Shown here in pieces: positions 1 to 5,960 of a stretch of 23,307 bases of DNA. Numbering within the stretch: position 1 is the stretch's first letter; each line of letters opens with the position of its first letter. The stretch spans positions 1 through 23,307 of the forward strand of contig JAADDV010000136.1 of NCBI GenBank assembly GCA_013153795.1, written 5' to 3'. Position numbers and translations under genes: made by a program. This stretch comes from Aquificota bacterium. Its GTDB lineage: Bacteria > Aquificota > Aquificia > Aquificales > Hydrogenothermaceae. The notes under the pieces are model-generated. The model saw only the letters and a list, made by a program, of their open reading frames with translations, was not told the origin of the DNA and did no database searches.

Positions 1-537
1 GAGCTTGATACCTTTGCAGAAAGTAATGATTTAAACTCAAAAGAGATTATAGAAGGAGTTTGCTTAGACCCAAGAATAGGAATGCATTACAACAATCCAT
101 CTTTTGGATATGGAGGCTACTGCCTTCCAAAGGATACCAAACAGCTTTTAGCAAATTACCAAGAAAAAAATATTCCTACATTTTTAATAAAAGCAACAAT
201 AGAGTCTAATATTGCTAGAAAATACTATATAGCAGAGCAGATAGTAAAAAGAAATCCTAAGCTAGTTGGCGTATACAGATTAAGTATGAAGGCAGGTTCA
301 GACAACCACCGTTCAGCCGCTATCATAGACATAATAGAATATCTAAAGGCAAAAGACATAAATGTGATTATATATGAGCCTTTATTAGAAGAAGACAGAT
401 TTATGGATTTTCCTGTAGAAAAAGATTTAAAGACCTTTAAAGAAAAAGCAGACCTTATAATAGCAAATAGATTCTCTAAAGATTTAGAAGATGTTAGAGA
501 AAAAGTTTACACAAGGGATATATTCCAAAGGGACTAA
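1..537 (+). CDS. ugd: UDP-glucose 6-dehydrogenase, C-terminal part (5' end outside window)
   Basis: Oxidises UDP-glucose to UDP-glucuronate with two NAD+, supplying precursors for surface polysaccharides or lipid A modification. The reading frame is open from base 1, so only about 178 residues of a roughly 390-residue enzyme are present. The catalytic cysteine motif FGYGGYCLPKDTKQL is intact, with the Cys codon at 121-123. The C-terminal UDP-binding domain follows, with GVYRLSMKAGSDN and the ending VYTRDIF. From memory, these stretches are strikingly close to the short enterobacterial Ugd, closer than to the longer TuaD/RkpK type. The ATG at 82 lies just before the active site and is not the real start. 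The gene ends inside a stem-loop facing the convergent hemerythrin gene. The missing N-terminal Rossmann domain is a window-edge effect, not a truncation. Confidence 0.95.
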   Translation, partial: ELDTFAESNDLNSKEIIEGVCLDPRIGMHYNNPSFGYGGYCLPKDTKQLLANYQEKNIPTFLIKATIESNIARKYYIAEQIVKRNPKLVGVYRLSMKAGSDNHRSAAIIDIIEYLKAKDINVIIYEPLLEEDRFMDFPVEKDLKTFKEKADLIIANRFSKDLEDVREKVYTRDIFQRD

Positions 538-557
538 ACGTCCCTTCTTAATCCCTT
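513..557. terminator. Nested stem-loop between convergent genes, possible bidirectional terminator
   Basis: An inner 7-bp stem (AAGGGAC 528-534 with GTCCCTT 540-546) has the ugd stop codon in its 5-nt loop. It sits inside an outer 7-bp stem (AAGGGAT 513-519 with ATCCCTT 551-557). The structure spans the 3' ends of ugd and of the minus-strand hemerythrin gene. Neither strand has a long U-tract, so terminator function is inferred from symmetry and position only. Confidence 0.45.
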
Positions 558-970
558 ACAAAATGTGATAGAAAATGAGCTGTTACTGTATCCATAGTCT
601 GGACATGATTTACAATCCATGGGACAAAAATTTGTGAAAGATAGCTTTTTAAAAGAGAAGGGTCTTTACTTTTTTCAAATTTTCTTTTAAGTTGGTCAAG
701 TTCCATTAAAACCCTATCATGTTCTCCTTTATGCATAGGATAAGCAAAAAAGTTATACTCTTCCATTAATCCCTGTTCAAAAGAAAAATGTTCCTGAACA
801 TCTTTTAAAAACTCTTCAAAAAGATGTTCAATTTCTTCTAAAGAAGATTCATTTTTTTCATATTTTTCAATACTTTCATAAAGTTTATTAAGAATATCTA
901 TCTCAACATCATGAATCTGATTCATTTTTTCAACGGCAACCTTTGGAATTAAACTTTTATCTAAAAGCAT
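548..970 (-). CDS. Bacteriohemerythrin, oxygen-binding di-iron protein
   Basis: A 140-residue single-domain hemerythrin, the usual length for free bacteriohemerythrins, which bind O2 at a non-haem di-iron centre for storage, delivery or sensing. All expected ligands are visible in order: H20, H61, E65 (HFSFE), H80, H84 (H-x3-H), H122 and D127 (NHVQTMD). There is no signal peptide or fused signalling domain, so it is cytosolic. The ATG at 970 is preceded by a strong GGGAGG Shine-Dalgarno sequence. The gene stands alone, convergent with ugd, with a tRNA-Leu upstream on the same strand. An FNR-like dyad lies about 60 bp upstream of the start codon, which would fit oxygen-responsive control. In a microaerophile a role in buffering or delivering O2 to a terminal oxidase is plausible, but the sequence does not show it. 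Confidence 0.93.
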   Translation of the reverse strand: MLLDKSLIPKVAVEKMNQIHDVEIDILNKLYESIEKYEKNESSLEEIEHLFEEFLKDVQEHFSFEQGLMEEYNFFAYPMHKGEHDRVLMELDQLKRKFEKSKDPSLLKSYLSQIFVPWIVNHVQTMDTVTAHFLSHFVRD

Positions 971-1026
971 TTATGTCCTCCCTTTGTGGTTTTTAATATT
1001 TATTTAGATAATAAGACTTAATTTCA

Positions 1027-1040
1027 ATGATAAAAATCAA
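1027..1040 (-). promoter_or_regulatory. FNR/CRP-type binding site upstream of bacteriohemerythrin
   Basis: On the minus strand the sequence is TTGAT-TTTT-ATCAT, matching nine of ten defined positions of the FNR consensus TTGAT-N4-ATCAA. Its centre lies about 63 bp upstream of the hemerythrin ATG. Two -10 candidates lie downstream on the minus strand: TAAATA (1006-1001), which would put the site near -40 as in FNR-activated promoters, and TATTAT (1013-1008), which would put it near -32. No regulator gene is in the window. Confidence 0.5.
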
Positions 1041-1083
1041 GAGCAAGAAATAGAGATTAGAAGAATATCTTGGGAAAAATAAA

Positions 1084-1167
1084 TGCCTGAGGCGGGAGTC
1101 GAACCCGCACGCCCTTGCGGGCAGGGGATTTTGAGTCCCCCGCGTCTGCCAATTCCGCCACTCAGGC
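1084..1167 (-). tRNA. tRNA-Leu (anticodon CAA)
   Basis: Read on the minus strand, the 7-bp acceptor stem GCCTGAG/CTCAGGC encloses a class II tRNA with a long variable arm (TGCCCGCAAGGGCG). The T-loop is GGTTCGACTCC and the anticodon loop CTCAAAA lies between GGGGA and TCCCC, giving anticodon CAA, which reads the leucine codon UUG. The discriminator base is A, as expected for tRNA-Leu. The 3' CCA is not encoded and must be added enzymatically. The stems are very GC-rich against the AT-rich background, as is usual in thermophiles. Confidence 0.97.
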
Positions 1168-1177
1168 TCTAATAAAG

Positions 1178-1206
1178 ATATTATTCCAATAAATAATATA
1201 TTTCAA
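1178..1206 (-). promoter_or_regulatory. Probable sigma-70-type promoter of tRNA-Leu
   Basis: On the minus strand a TTGAAA -35 element (1206-1201) is followed after exactly 17 bp by TAATAT (1183-1178). Transcription would start near 1171, only a few bases before the mature tRNA 5' end at 1167. Spacing and position support it; the -10 matches four of six consensus bases. Confidence 0.5.
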
Positions 1207-1245
1207 CAAGCCGATATTTAAATATTAAAATTTTAGCCTTGTTTT

Positions 1246-1276
1246 TTTACAAAATTTTTTATTATTTATTTATAAT
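1246..1276 (+). promoter_or_regulatory. Candidate promoter of the mtnA-yvcK-nadB-infC run
   Basis: A perfect TATAAT -10 hexamer (1271-1276) lies about 64 bp before the mtnA start codon, with TTTACA (1246-1251) upstream. The 19-bp spacing is longer than ideal and the region is very AT-rich, so the -35 assignment is weak. A start near 1283 would give a 5' leader of nearly 60 nt. Confidence 0.4.
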
Positions 1277-1279
1277 AGT

Positions 1280-1331
1280 CCTAATAATATTATTTTTAGC
1301 ATAAAAAACTTTTTTAATAAAAATTATTAGG
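1280..1331 (+). promoter_or_regulatory. Inverted repeat in the mtnA leader overlapping the ribosome-binding site
   Basis: CCTAATAAT (1280-1288) is exactly complementary to ATTATTAGG (1323-1331), and the second arm covers the start of the AGGAGG Shine-Dalgarno sequence (1329-1334). In RNA this could fold back on the ribosome-binding site. If transcription starts near 1283 the first three bases of the arm would be missing, and the stem is AU-rich, so any effect may be weak. Confidence 0.25.
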
Positions 1332-1339
1332 AGGAGCTT

Positions 1340-2401
1340 TTGCGCAAACTTAAAGATATAAGACCTATAGAAGTAAAAGATTATAAACTTTATGTTATAA
1401 ATCAATTAAAACTTCCTAAAGAAGTTGCATGGGAAGAATTATCAACATATAAAGATGTAGCAAAAGCTATAAAAGATATGATAATAAGAGGTGCTCCTTT
1501 AATTGGTATTGTAGGAGCTTATGGATTTGCTATTGGTGTAAAACAATTAATAGATGAAAGAAAATCACTAGATAAAGCTCAAAAGGTTTTAGAAACTCTA
1601 AAGAATACAAGACCAACTGCTATTAATCTTTTTTGGGCTTTAAATAGAATGTGGAAAAAATTTCAAAAACTTATGCAGGAAGGAAAAAATAATGAAGAAT
1701 TAATAAAAGCTTTGTTTAAAGAAGCAAATAAGATAGATTTAGAAGATTACCATGCTAATAAATCTATAGGAGGATATGGACAAGTTTTACTTCCTCAAAA
1801 AGCTAATGTATTAACTCATTGTAATACAGGAGCTTTAGCAACATCAGGTTGGGGGACAGCTTTAGGTGTTATAAGAAGTGCTTATGAAGATGGAAAAGAT
1901 ATAACTGTTTATGTTGATGAGACACGTCCATATCTTCAAGGGGCTAGACTTACAGCTTGGGAGTTATTACAGGAAAATATAAATCATTATGTAATAACAG
2001 ATAATAGTGCAGGTTTTTTAATATCTAAAGGATTAATAGATGCTATTATTGTAGGAGCAGATAGAATAACAGCTAATGGAGATGTTGCAAACAAAATAGG
2101 GACTTATTCTTTATCTGTTTTAGCAAAAGAACATAATATACCTTTTTATGTAGCTGCTCCAACATCTACGTTTGATTTAGATATAAAATCAGGGGAAGAA
2201 ATTCCTATAGAAATAAGAGATGAAAAAGAGGTAAAAACTTGTGGAGGTAGTTATATAGCTCCTGAAGATTCAAAAGCTTTAAATTACAGTTTTGATATTA
2301 CCCCAGCAAAAAATATAACAGCAATCATTACAGAAAAAGGTATAATATCAGAAATAACAGAAGATAATATAAAAAATTTTTTAAAGTATCGGGGAGGATA
2401 A
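1340..2401 (+). CDS. mtnA: S-methyl-5-thioribose-1-phosphate isomerase
   Basis: Converts 5-methylthioribose-1-phosphate to 5-methylthioribulose-1-phosphate in the methionine salvage pathway. At 353 residues it has the usual length. It is clearly MtnA rather than an eIF2B-like relative, with RGAPLIGIVGAYG (50-62), THCNTGALAT containing the catalytic Cys161, YVDETRPYLQGARLTAWEL (191-209), and IIVGADRITANGD with the catalytic Asp241. The start is a TTG codon, chosen because AGGAGG ends 5 nt upstream and family homology begins at once (KLKDIRPI). No other methionine-salvage gene is in the window; the next gene, yvcK, follows after 24 bp. The gene is AT-rich with mostly A/T-ending codons. Confidence 0.95.
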   Translation: MRKLKDIRPIEVKDYKLYVINQLKLPKEVAWEELSTYKDVAKAIKDMIIRGAPLIGIVGAYGFAIGVKQLIDERKSLDKAQKVLETLKNTRPTAINLFWALNRMWKKFQKLMQEGKNNEELIKALFKEANKIDLEDYHANKSIGGYGQVLLPQKANVLTHCNTGALATSGWGTALGVIRSAYEDGKDITVYVDETRPYLQGARLTAWELLQENINHYVITDNSAGFLISKGLIDAIIVGADRITANGDVANKIGTYSLSVLAKEHNIPFYVAAPTSTFDLDIKSGEEIPIEIRDEKEVKTCGGSYIAPEDSKALNYSFDITPAKNITAIITEKGIISEITEDNIKNFLKYRGG

Positions 2402-2425
2402 AATAAAAATCAAGGAGAAGGAAAC

Positions 2426-3409
2426 ATGAAGGTTGTAACTATAGGAGGAGGAACGGGTTTATCTTCACTTCTTAGAGGAATCAAATATTTGGTTCCTGAA
2501 ACAATACAAGATTTAACAGCTATCGTAACGGTAGCTGACAACGGGGGGAGTTCAGGAAGACTCAGAGAAGAAATGGGTATTCCAGCTCCAGGAGATATTA
2601 GAAACTGTATTGTAGCTCTTGCTGAAGATGAAGATATTTTGGCTAAGGTTTTTCAGTATAGGTTTTCAAATGGAGAAGGTTTAAAAGGACATAGTTTTGG
2701 AAACTTATTTCTTACAGTTTTAACGAAAGTTAAAGGAGATTTTCTTGACGCAATAGAAATCACTTCAAAAATACTTAATATTAAAGGAAAAATTATTCCT
2801 TCTACAGATGAAATGGTAGATATTGTTGCTGAATTTTCTGATGGACAAGTAATAAAAGGAGAAACTCAGATAACAGAATATGGAAAGCAATTAAAAGGAA
2901 AAATTAAAAGAATTTGGATGGAGCCGGAAAATGTTAGAGCTCCAGAAGATGCGGTAAAAAAACTTTTAGAAGCAGATTTTATTATTTTAGGTCCTGGTAG
3001 CTTATATACAAGTATTATTCCAAATCTTCTTGTAAAAGATATAAAAGAAGCATTGCTTAAATCAAAGGCTTATAAAATATATATAGGAAATGTTATGACC
3101 CAATATGGGGAAACAGATGGTTATACAGCTTCAGACCATATAAAAGCTCTTCATGAAATTGTTGGACAAAGATTTATAAATGCTGCCATAATAAATACAA
3201 CAATACCTCCTGATGATGTGTTAAGAAGATATATGAAAGAAAATGCTGAACCTGTTGTAGCTGATGCAGGAAATATTTCAAGAATGGGAATAACTGTTTA
3301 TGCAGAAGATTTATTAGATACAGGAACATATGCAAGACACAATCCTCAAAAATTAACAGATACTATTTTAAAAGTTTTTAGGGAAAAAGCTTTAAAAAGA
3401 ACTGCTTAA
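2426..3409 (+). CDS. yvcK: YvcK/CofD-like protein (gluconeogenesis factor family)
   Basis: A member of the YvcK branch of the CofD-like family. In Bacillus and mycobacteria (CuvA) these bind UDP-sugars and link carbon metabolism to cell-wall synthesis and cell shape. Visible features are the N-terminal glycine-rich nucleotide-binding motif IGGGTGLSSLLRGIK (6-20), the conserved TVADNGGSSGRLR segment, PAPGDIRNC, and LGPGSLYTSI near residue 190. The length of 327 residues is normal for the family. The ATG has a good Shine-Dalgarno sequence (AAGGAGAAGG). Its stop codon overlaps the nadB start by one base (TAATG), indicating translational coupling. The family is clear; the precise role in this organism is not, since CofD proper (F420 synthesis) is excluded only by family resemblance. 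Confidence 0.9.
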   Translation: MKVVTIGGGTGLSSLLRGIKYLVPETIQDLTAIVTVADNGGSSGRLREEMGIPAPGDIRNCIVALAEDEDILAKVFQYRFSNGEGLKGHSFGNLFLTVLTKVKGDFLDAIEITSKILNIKGKIIPSTDEMVDIVAEFSDGQVIKGETQITEYGKQLKGKIKRIWMEPENVRAPEDAVKKLLEADFIILGPGSLYTSIIPNLLVKDIKEALLKSKAYKIYIGNVMTQYGETDGYTASDHIKALHEIVGQRFINAAIINTTIPPDDVLRRYMKENAEPVVADAGNISRMGITVYAEDLLDTGTYARHNPQKLTDTILKVFREKALKRTA

Positions 3410-4986
3410 TGAAAAGATATTTAACTGAATTTGATACAAAAAGTTTACCTGAAGAAAAAGTAGATACAGTTATAATAGGTGCTGGGATAGCTGGTCTATC
3501 CACAGCCCTTCAACTTTTAAATCTAGGAGTAAAACCCTTAGTTATCTCAAAAAAAGAACCTAAAATTTCAAACTCTTTTTTAGCTCAAGGAGGAATTGCT
3601 GCAGCTATAGGACCTGATGATGACCCAGACCTTCATTGTGAAGATACTATAAAAGCAGGGAAAGGTCTTTGTATAAAAAAACATGTAAGAATTCTTGTAG
3701 AAGAAGGCCTAGAAAGAATAGTAGACCTTTTAAATTATGGAGTTCCTTTTGATAAAAATGAAAAAGGTCTTCCTTTACTTACAAAAGAAGCAGCCCACTC
3801 AAGAAGAAGAGTCCTTCATATAAAAGACAAAACAGGTTATGAAATTGGAAAAGTTTTATATAAAAAATCTGTAGAAAAAGGCCTTTTTCTAGAAACAGGC
3901 TTTTATGTAGAAGAAATCTTAACAGATGAAAGTAAATTTGTTGGTATTATTATTTCAAATAATAAAGAAAAAAAATTTATAAGAGCTAAATCTCTAGTTT
4001 TAGCATCAGGAGGTTATTCCCCTTTATATAAAAGAAATACATCAGCATACAAAGTAGGGGGAGATGTTATTTCTTTAGCTTATAGAGCTGGTGTAATTTT
4101 AAAAGATTTGGAATTTATACAGTTTCATCCTACTGCTTTGTATATAGAAGGTTATCCTGCTTATCTAATATCAGAAGCTGTAAGAGGAGAAGGAGCTATA
4201 CTTGTTGATGAAAAAGGAAATAGATTTGTAGATGAATTAAAGCCAAGAGATGAAGTAGCTAGAGCAATTTTTTTACAGTATCAACAAGGAAAAAAAGTTT
4301 TTCTTGATATATCACCTTTAAAAGAAAAAGGAATAGATTTTAAAAAAAGATTTCCATCTATATATAATATGCTGATTTCAGTAGGTTTAAAAGATACAAA
4401 CTTAATTCCAGTAAGTCCAGCAGCCCATTATTCTATTGGAGGAATTGAAGCAAAACCAACAGGTAAAACAAATATAGAAGGCATTTTTGCTGTTGGGGAA
4501 AATGCCTGCACAGGAGTCCATGGAGCAAATAGACTTGCAAGTAATTCTTTATTAGAATGTGTCGTATTTGGATATAAAACAGCTTACAGTGTGTATCTAT
4601 ACAATATGTACAACAATATTAATGAACACTTTCATACTTTTTCTAAAATAAAAGTAAAAAAACATGGTAAATCTCTCGATAAAGATACTTATCTAAAAAA
4701 AATAAAAAATATTATGTGGAATGATGTAGGTCTTATAAGAGAAGAAAAAAAACTATCTAAAGCTTTAACAGAAATAAACAAAATAGAAGAAGAAATATCT
4801 TTTTATGATGAAGTAAGATATTTATTAGATATTATTTATTTAGCAAAAGGAGTAATTTTGTCTGCAATAAGTAGAAAAGAAAGCAGAGGGACTCATTACA
4901 GGATTGATTTTCCATTTGAAAGAGACGAATATAAAAAACATACAAAGCTATTAAAAGATTTTAAAATAAAATTGGAGGTAGTTTAG
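3409..4986 (+). CDS. nadB: L-aspartate oxidase (quinolinate synthesis)
   Basis: FAD-dependent oxidation of L-aspartate to iminoaspartate, the first step of de novo NAD synthesis; NadA then makes quinolinate. The 525-residue protein shows the FAD-binding VIIGAGIAGLSTALQLL (21-37) and SFLAQGGIAAAIGPDDDP. It also has the NadB signature HSRRRVLHIKDKTG, IQFHPTALYIEG, SEAVRGEGAILVDEKG, AAHYSIGG with the active-site His, and VHGANRLASNSLLECVVFG with the catalytic Arg. The last residues form the helical tail shared with succinate dehydrogenase flavoproteins. The enzyme can use fumarate or O2 as acceptor, which suits a microaerophile. The start ATG overlaps the yvcK stop and has no strong Shine-Dalgarno of its own. 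The infC ribosome-binding site lies inside the nadB 3' end. NadA and NadC are not in the window. Confidence 0.96.
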   Translation: MKRYLTEFDTKSLPEEKVDTVIIGAGIAGLSTALQLLNLGVKPLVISKKEPKISNSFLAQGGIAAAIGPDDDPDLHCEDTIKAGKGLCIKKHVRILVEEGLERIVDLLNYGVPFDKNEKGLPLLTKEAAHSRRRVLHIKDKTGYEIGKVLYKKSVEKGLFLETGFYVEEILTDESKFVGIIISNNKEKKFIRAKSLVLASGGYSPLYKRNTSAYKVGGDVISLAYRAGVILKDLEFIQFHPTALYIEGYPAYLISEAVRGEGAILVDEKGNRFVDELKPRDEVARAIFLQYQQGKKVFLDISPLKEKGIDFKKRFPSIYNMLISVGLKDTNLIPVSPAAHYSIGGIEAKPTGKTNIEGIFAVGENACTGVHGANRLASNSLLECVVFGYKTAYSVYLYNMYNNINEHFHTFSKIKVKKHGKSLDKDTYLKKIKNIMWNDVGLIREEKKLSKALTEINKIEEEISFYDEVRYLLDIIYLAKGVILSAISRKESRGTHYRIDFPFERDEYKKHTKLLKDFKIKLEVV

Positions 4987-4988
4987 CC

Positions 4989-5501
4989 ATTCAGGAGTTA
5001 AGAGTTAATAGACAAATAAGAGTAAGGGAATGCCGTCTTATTGATGAAAATGGTAAAAATTTAGGCATTGTCCCTATTGATGAGGCGTTGAGGTTAGCTG
5101 AGGAAAAAGAATTAGACCTTGTGGAAATCTCACCAAATGCCAAACCCCCTGTCTGTAAAATTATGGATTATGGAAAGTATAAGTTTGAGCAGCAGAAAAA
5201 AGAAAAAGAAGCTAGAAAGAAACAGCGTCAAAAAATGCAGAATATCAAAGAAATTAAATTTAGAATAAAAATTGAAGACCATGATTATCAGACTAAGGTA
5301 AAACATATAAGAGAATTTATTGAACATGGAGATAAAGTAAAGGTATGGATATGGTTTAGAGGAAGAGAAAATGTTCATCCTGAAATAGGAGAGAAACTTG
5401 CTCAAAGAATAATTCAGGATTTATCAGATATTGCAAAAGTAGAAAAACAGCCAAAAAAAGAAGGTAGAAATATGCTTTTTACTCTTGTTCCAAAAGGATA
5501 A
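4989..5501 (+). CDS. infC: Translation initiation factor IF-3, probable AUU start
   Basis: Binds the 30S subunit, prevents premature 50S joining and proofreads the start codon. IF-3 homology begins well before the first in-frame ATG (5088): upstream codons read ELRVNRQIRVRECRLIDENG and match the conserved N-domain. No ATG, GTG or TTG codon lies between the in-frame TTA at 4983 and this homology. The best start is ATT at 4989, two bases after the nadB stop, with GGAGG at 4974-4978. That gives 170 residues, a normal IF-3 length. The signature VEISPNAKPPVCKIMDYGKY and the C-domain (IKEIKFRIKIEDHDYQTK, WFRGRENVHPEIG) are intact. An AUU start is the classic E. coli infC arrangement, where IF-3 represses its own translation; the same autoregulation is inferred here. 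The usual rpmI-rplT partners do not follow; a terminator does. Confidence 0.93.
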   Translation: MQELRVNRQIRVRECRLIDENGKNLGIVPIDEALRLAEEKELDLVEISPNAKPPVCKIMDYGKYKFEQQKKEKEARKKQRQKMQNIKEIKFRIKIEDHDYQTKVKHIREFIEHGDKVKVWIWFRGRENVHPEIGEKLAQRIIQDLSDIAKVEKQPKKEGRNMLFTLVPKG

Positions 5502-5513
5502 TCTTTAAAAGCA

Positions 5514-5542
5514 GGAAGAAGCTTGACAGCTTCTTCTTTTTT
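5514..5542 (+). terminator. Rho-independent terminator after infC
   Basis: A 9-bp stem, GAAGAAGCT (5515-5523) with AGCTTCTTC (5528-5536), and a TGAC loop are followed directly by six T. It closes the mtnA-to-infC run. The loop region contains TTGACA (5523-5528), a perfect -35 hexamer, which could serve the next promoter. Confidence 0.85.
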
Positions 5543-5547
5543 ATTTA

Positions 5548-5573
5548 AATTGGTTAGTATATACTAACCAATT
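5548..5573. promoter_or_regulatory. Perfect 26-bp palindrome, probable operator of the NifX-like/flavoprotein unit
   Basis: Each 13-base half is AATTGGTTAGTAT, with the dyad axis between 5560 and 5561 and no mismatch or spacer. It lies between the infC terminator and the ribosome-binding site (GGAG 5574-5577) of the next gene, where a promoter or early leader must be. There is no U-tract, so it is not a terminator. A homodimeric repressor of the TetR, ArsR, MarR or Rrf2 kind is the natural candidate, but no regulator gene is nearby and I cannot assign the family. I see no second copy in the window. Confidence 0.65.
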
Positions 5574-5583
5574 GGAGAAAAAG

Positions 5584-5955
5584 ATGAAAATAGCATTTCC
5601 ATCTAAAGATGGAATTCATATTTGGGGACATCCAGGAAGAGCTGAATATATAGTTGTTATTACTGTTGATAAAAACAAAATTTTAAAAAAAGAAATCTTT
5701 GAAAACACAATAAAACATCATGAAAAAGGAGAAAAGAAACTTCCTAAAAATCTGACTGAATCAAGAAATAATCCTACTTCTCAAAATCCTGCTCAAAAAA
5801 AACTATGGGACATATTAAAAAATGTTGATTTATTTGTAACTAAAAGATGTGGAGAAGGTTTTAAAAGAAATCTAGAATATATAGGTGTCCCTTTAGTTTT
5901 AACAAAAGAGAAAGATGTGGAAACGTTTTTAAAGGAATATTTTGCGGAGGTTTAA
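5584..5955 (+). CDS. NifX/NafY-type (dinitrogenase FeMo-cofactor-like) small protein
   Basis: A 123-residue single-domain protein of the NifB/NifX/NafY C-terminal family (COG1433 type), whose RNase H-like fold binds metal clusters or cofactors. Visible are the N-terminal strand MKIAFPSKDGIHIWGHPGRAEY and the later NVDLFVTKRCGEGFKRNLEYIGVPLVLTKE, equivalent to the family's DVVI-GGIGxRAxxxLxxxGI segment. Only one cysteine (KRCGEGF) is present. The ATG at 5584 is preferred over the in-frame TTG at 5572 because GGAG at 5574-5577 is well spaced before it and the TTG falls in the palindrome. It is followed after 5 bp by an SQR-like flavoprotein gene, so the two are probably co-transcribed. No nitrogenase gene is in view, and a nitrogen-fixation role should not be assumed. 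Confidence 0.8.
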   Translation: MKIAFPSKDGIHIWGHPGRAEYIVVITVDKNKILKKEIFENTIKHHEKGEKKLPKNLTESRNNPTSQNPAQKKLWDILKNVDLFVTKRCGEGFKRNLEYIGVPLVLTKEKDVETFLKEYFAEV

Positions 5956-5960
5956 GTATT

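Noticed and set aside
5130..5405. Minus-strand open frame opposite infC with a hydrophobic, phenylalanine-rich product
   Set aside because: The apparent membrane protein is the complement of the lysine-rich IF-3 linker (AAA/AAG giving TTT/CTT); no start signal.
5088..5501. infC starting at the ATG at 5088 (137 residues)
   Set aside because: It would delete the conserved first part of the IF-3 N-domain, which is clearly encoded in frame upstream; the ATT at 4989 has a proper Shine-Dalgarno sequence.
5548..5573. Palindrome read as a second infC terminator
   Set aside because: There is no following T-tract, and the stronger terminator with six T lies directly upstream; operator is the better reading.
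5584..5955. Nitrogen-fixation function for the NifX-like gene
   Set aside because: Only the small accessory domain is present; there is no nifHDK, nifB or nifEN in the window, and COG1433 proteins are common in non-diazotrophs.
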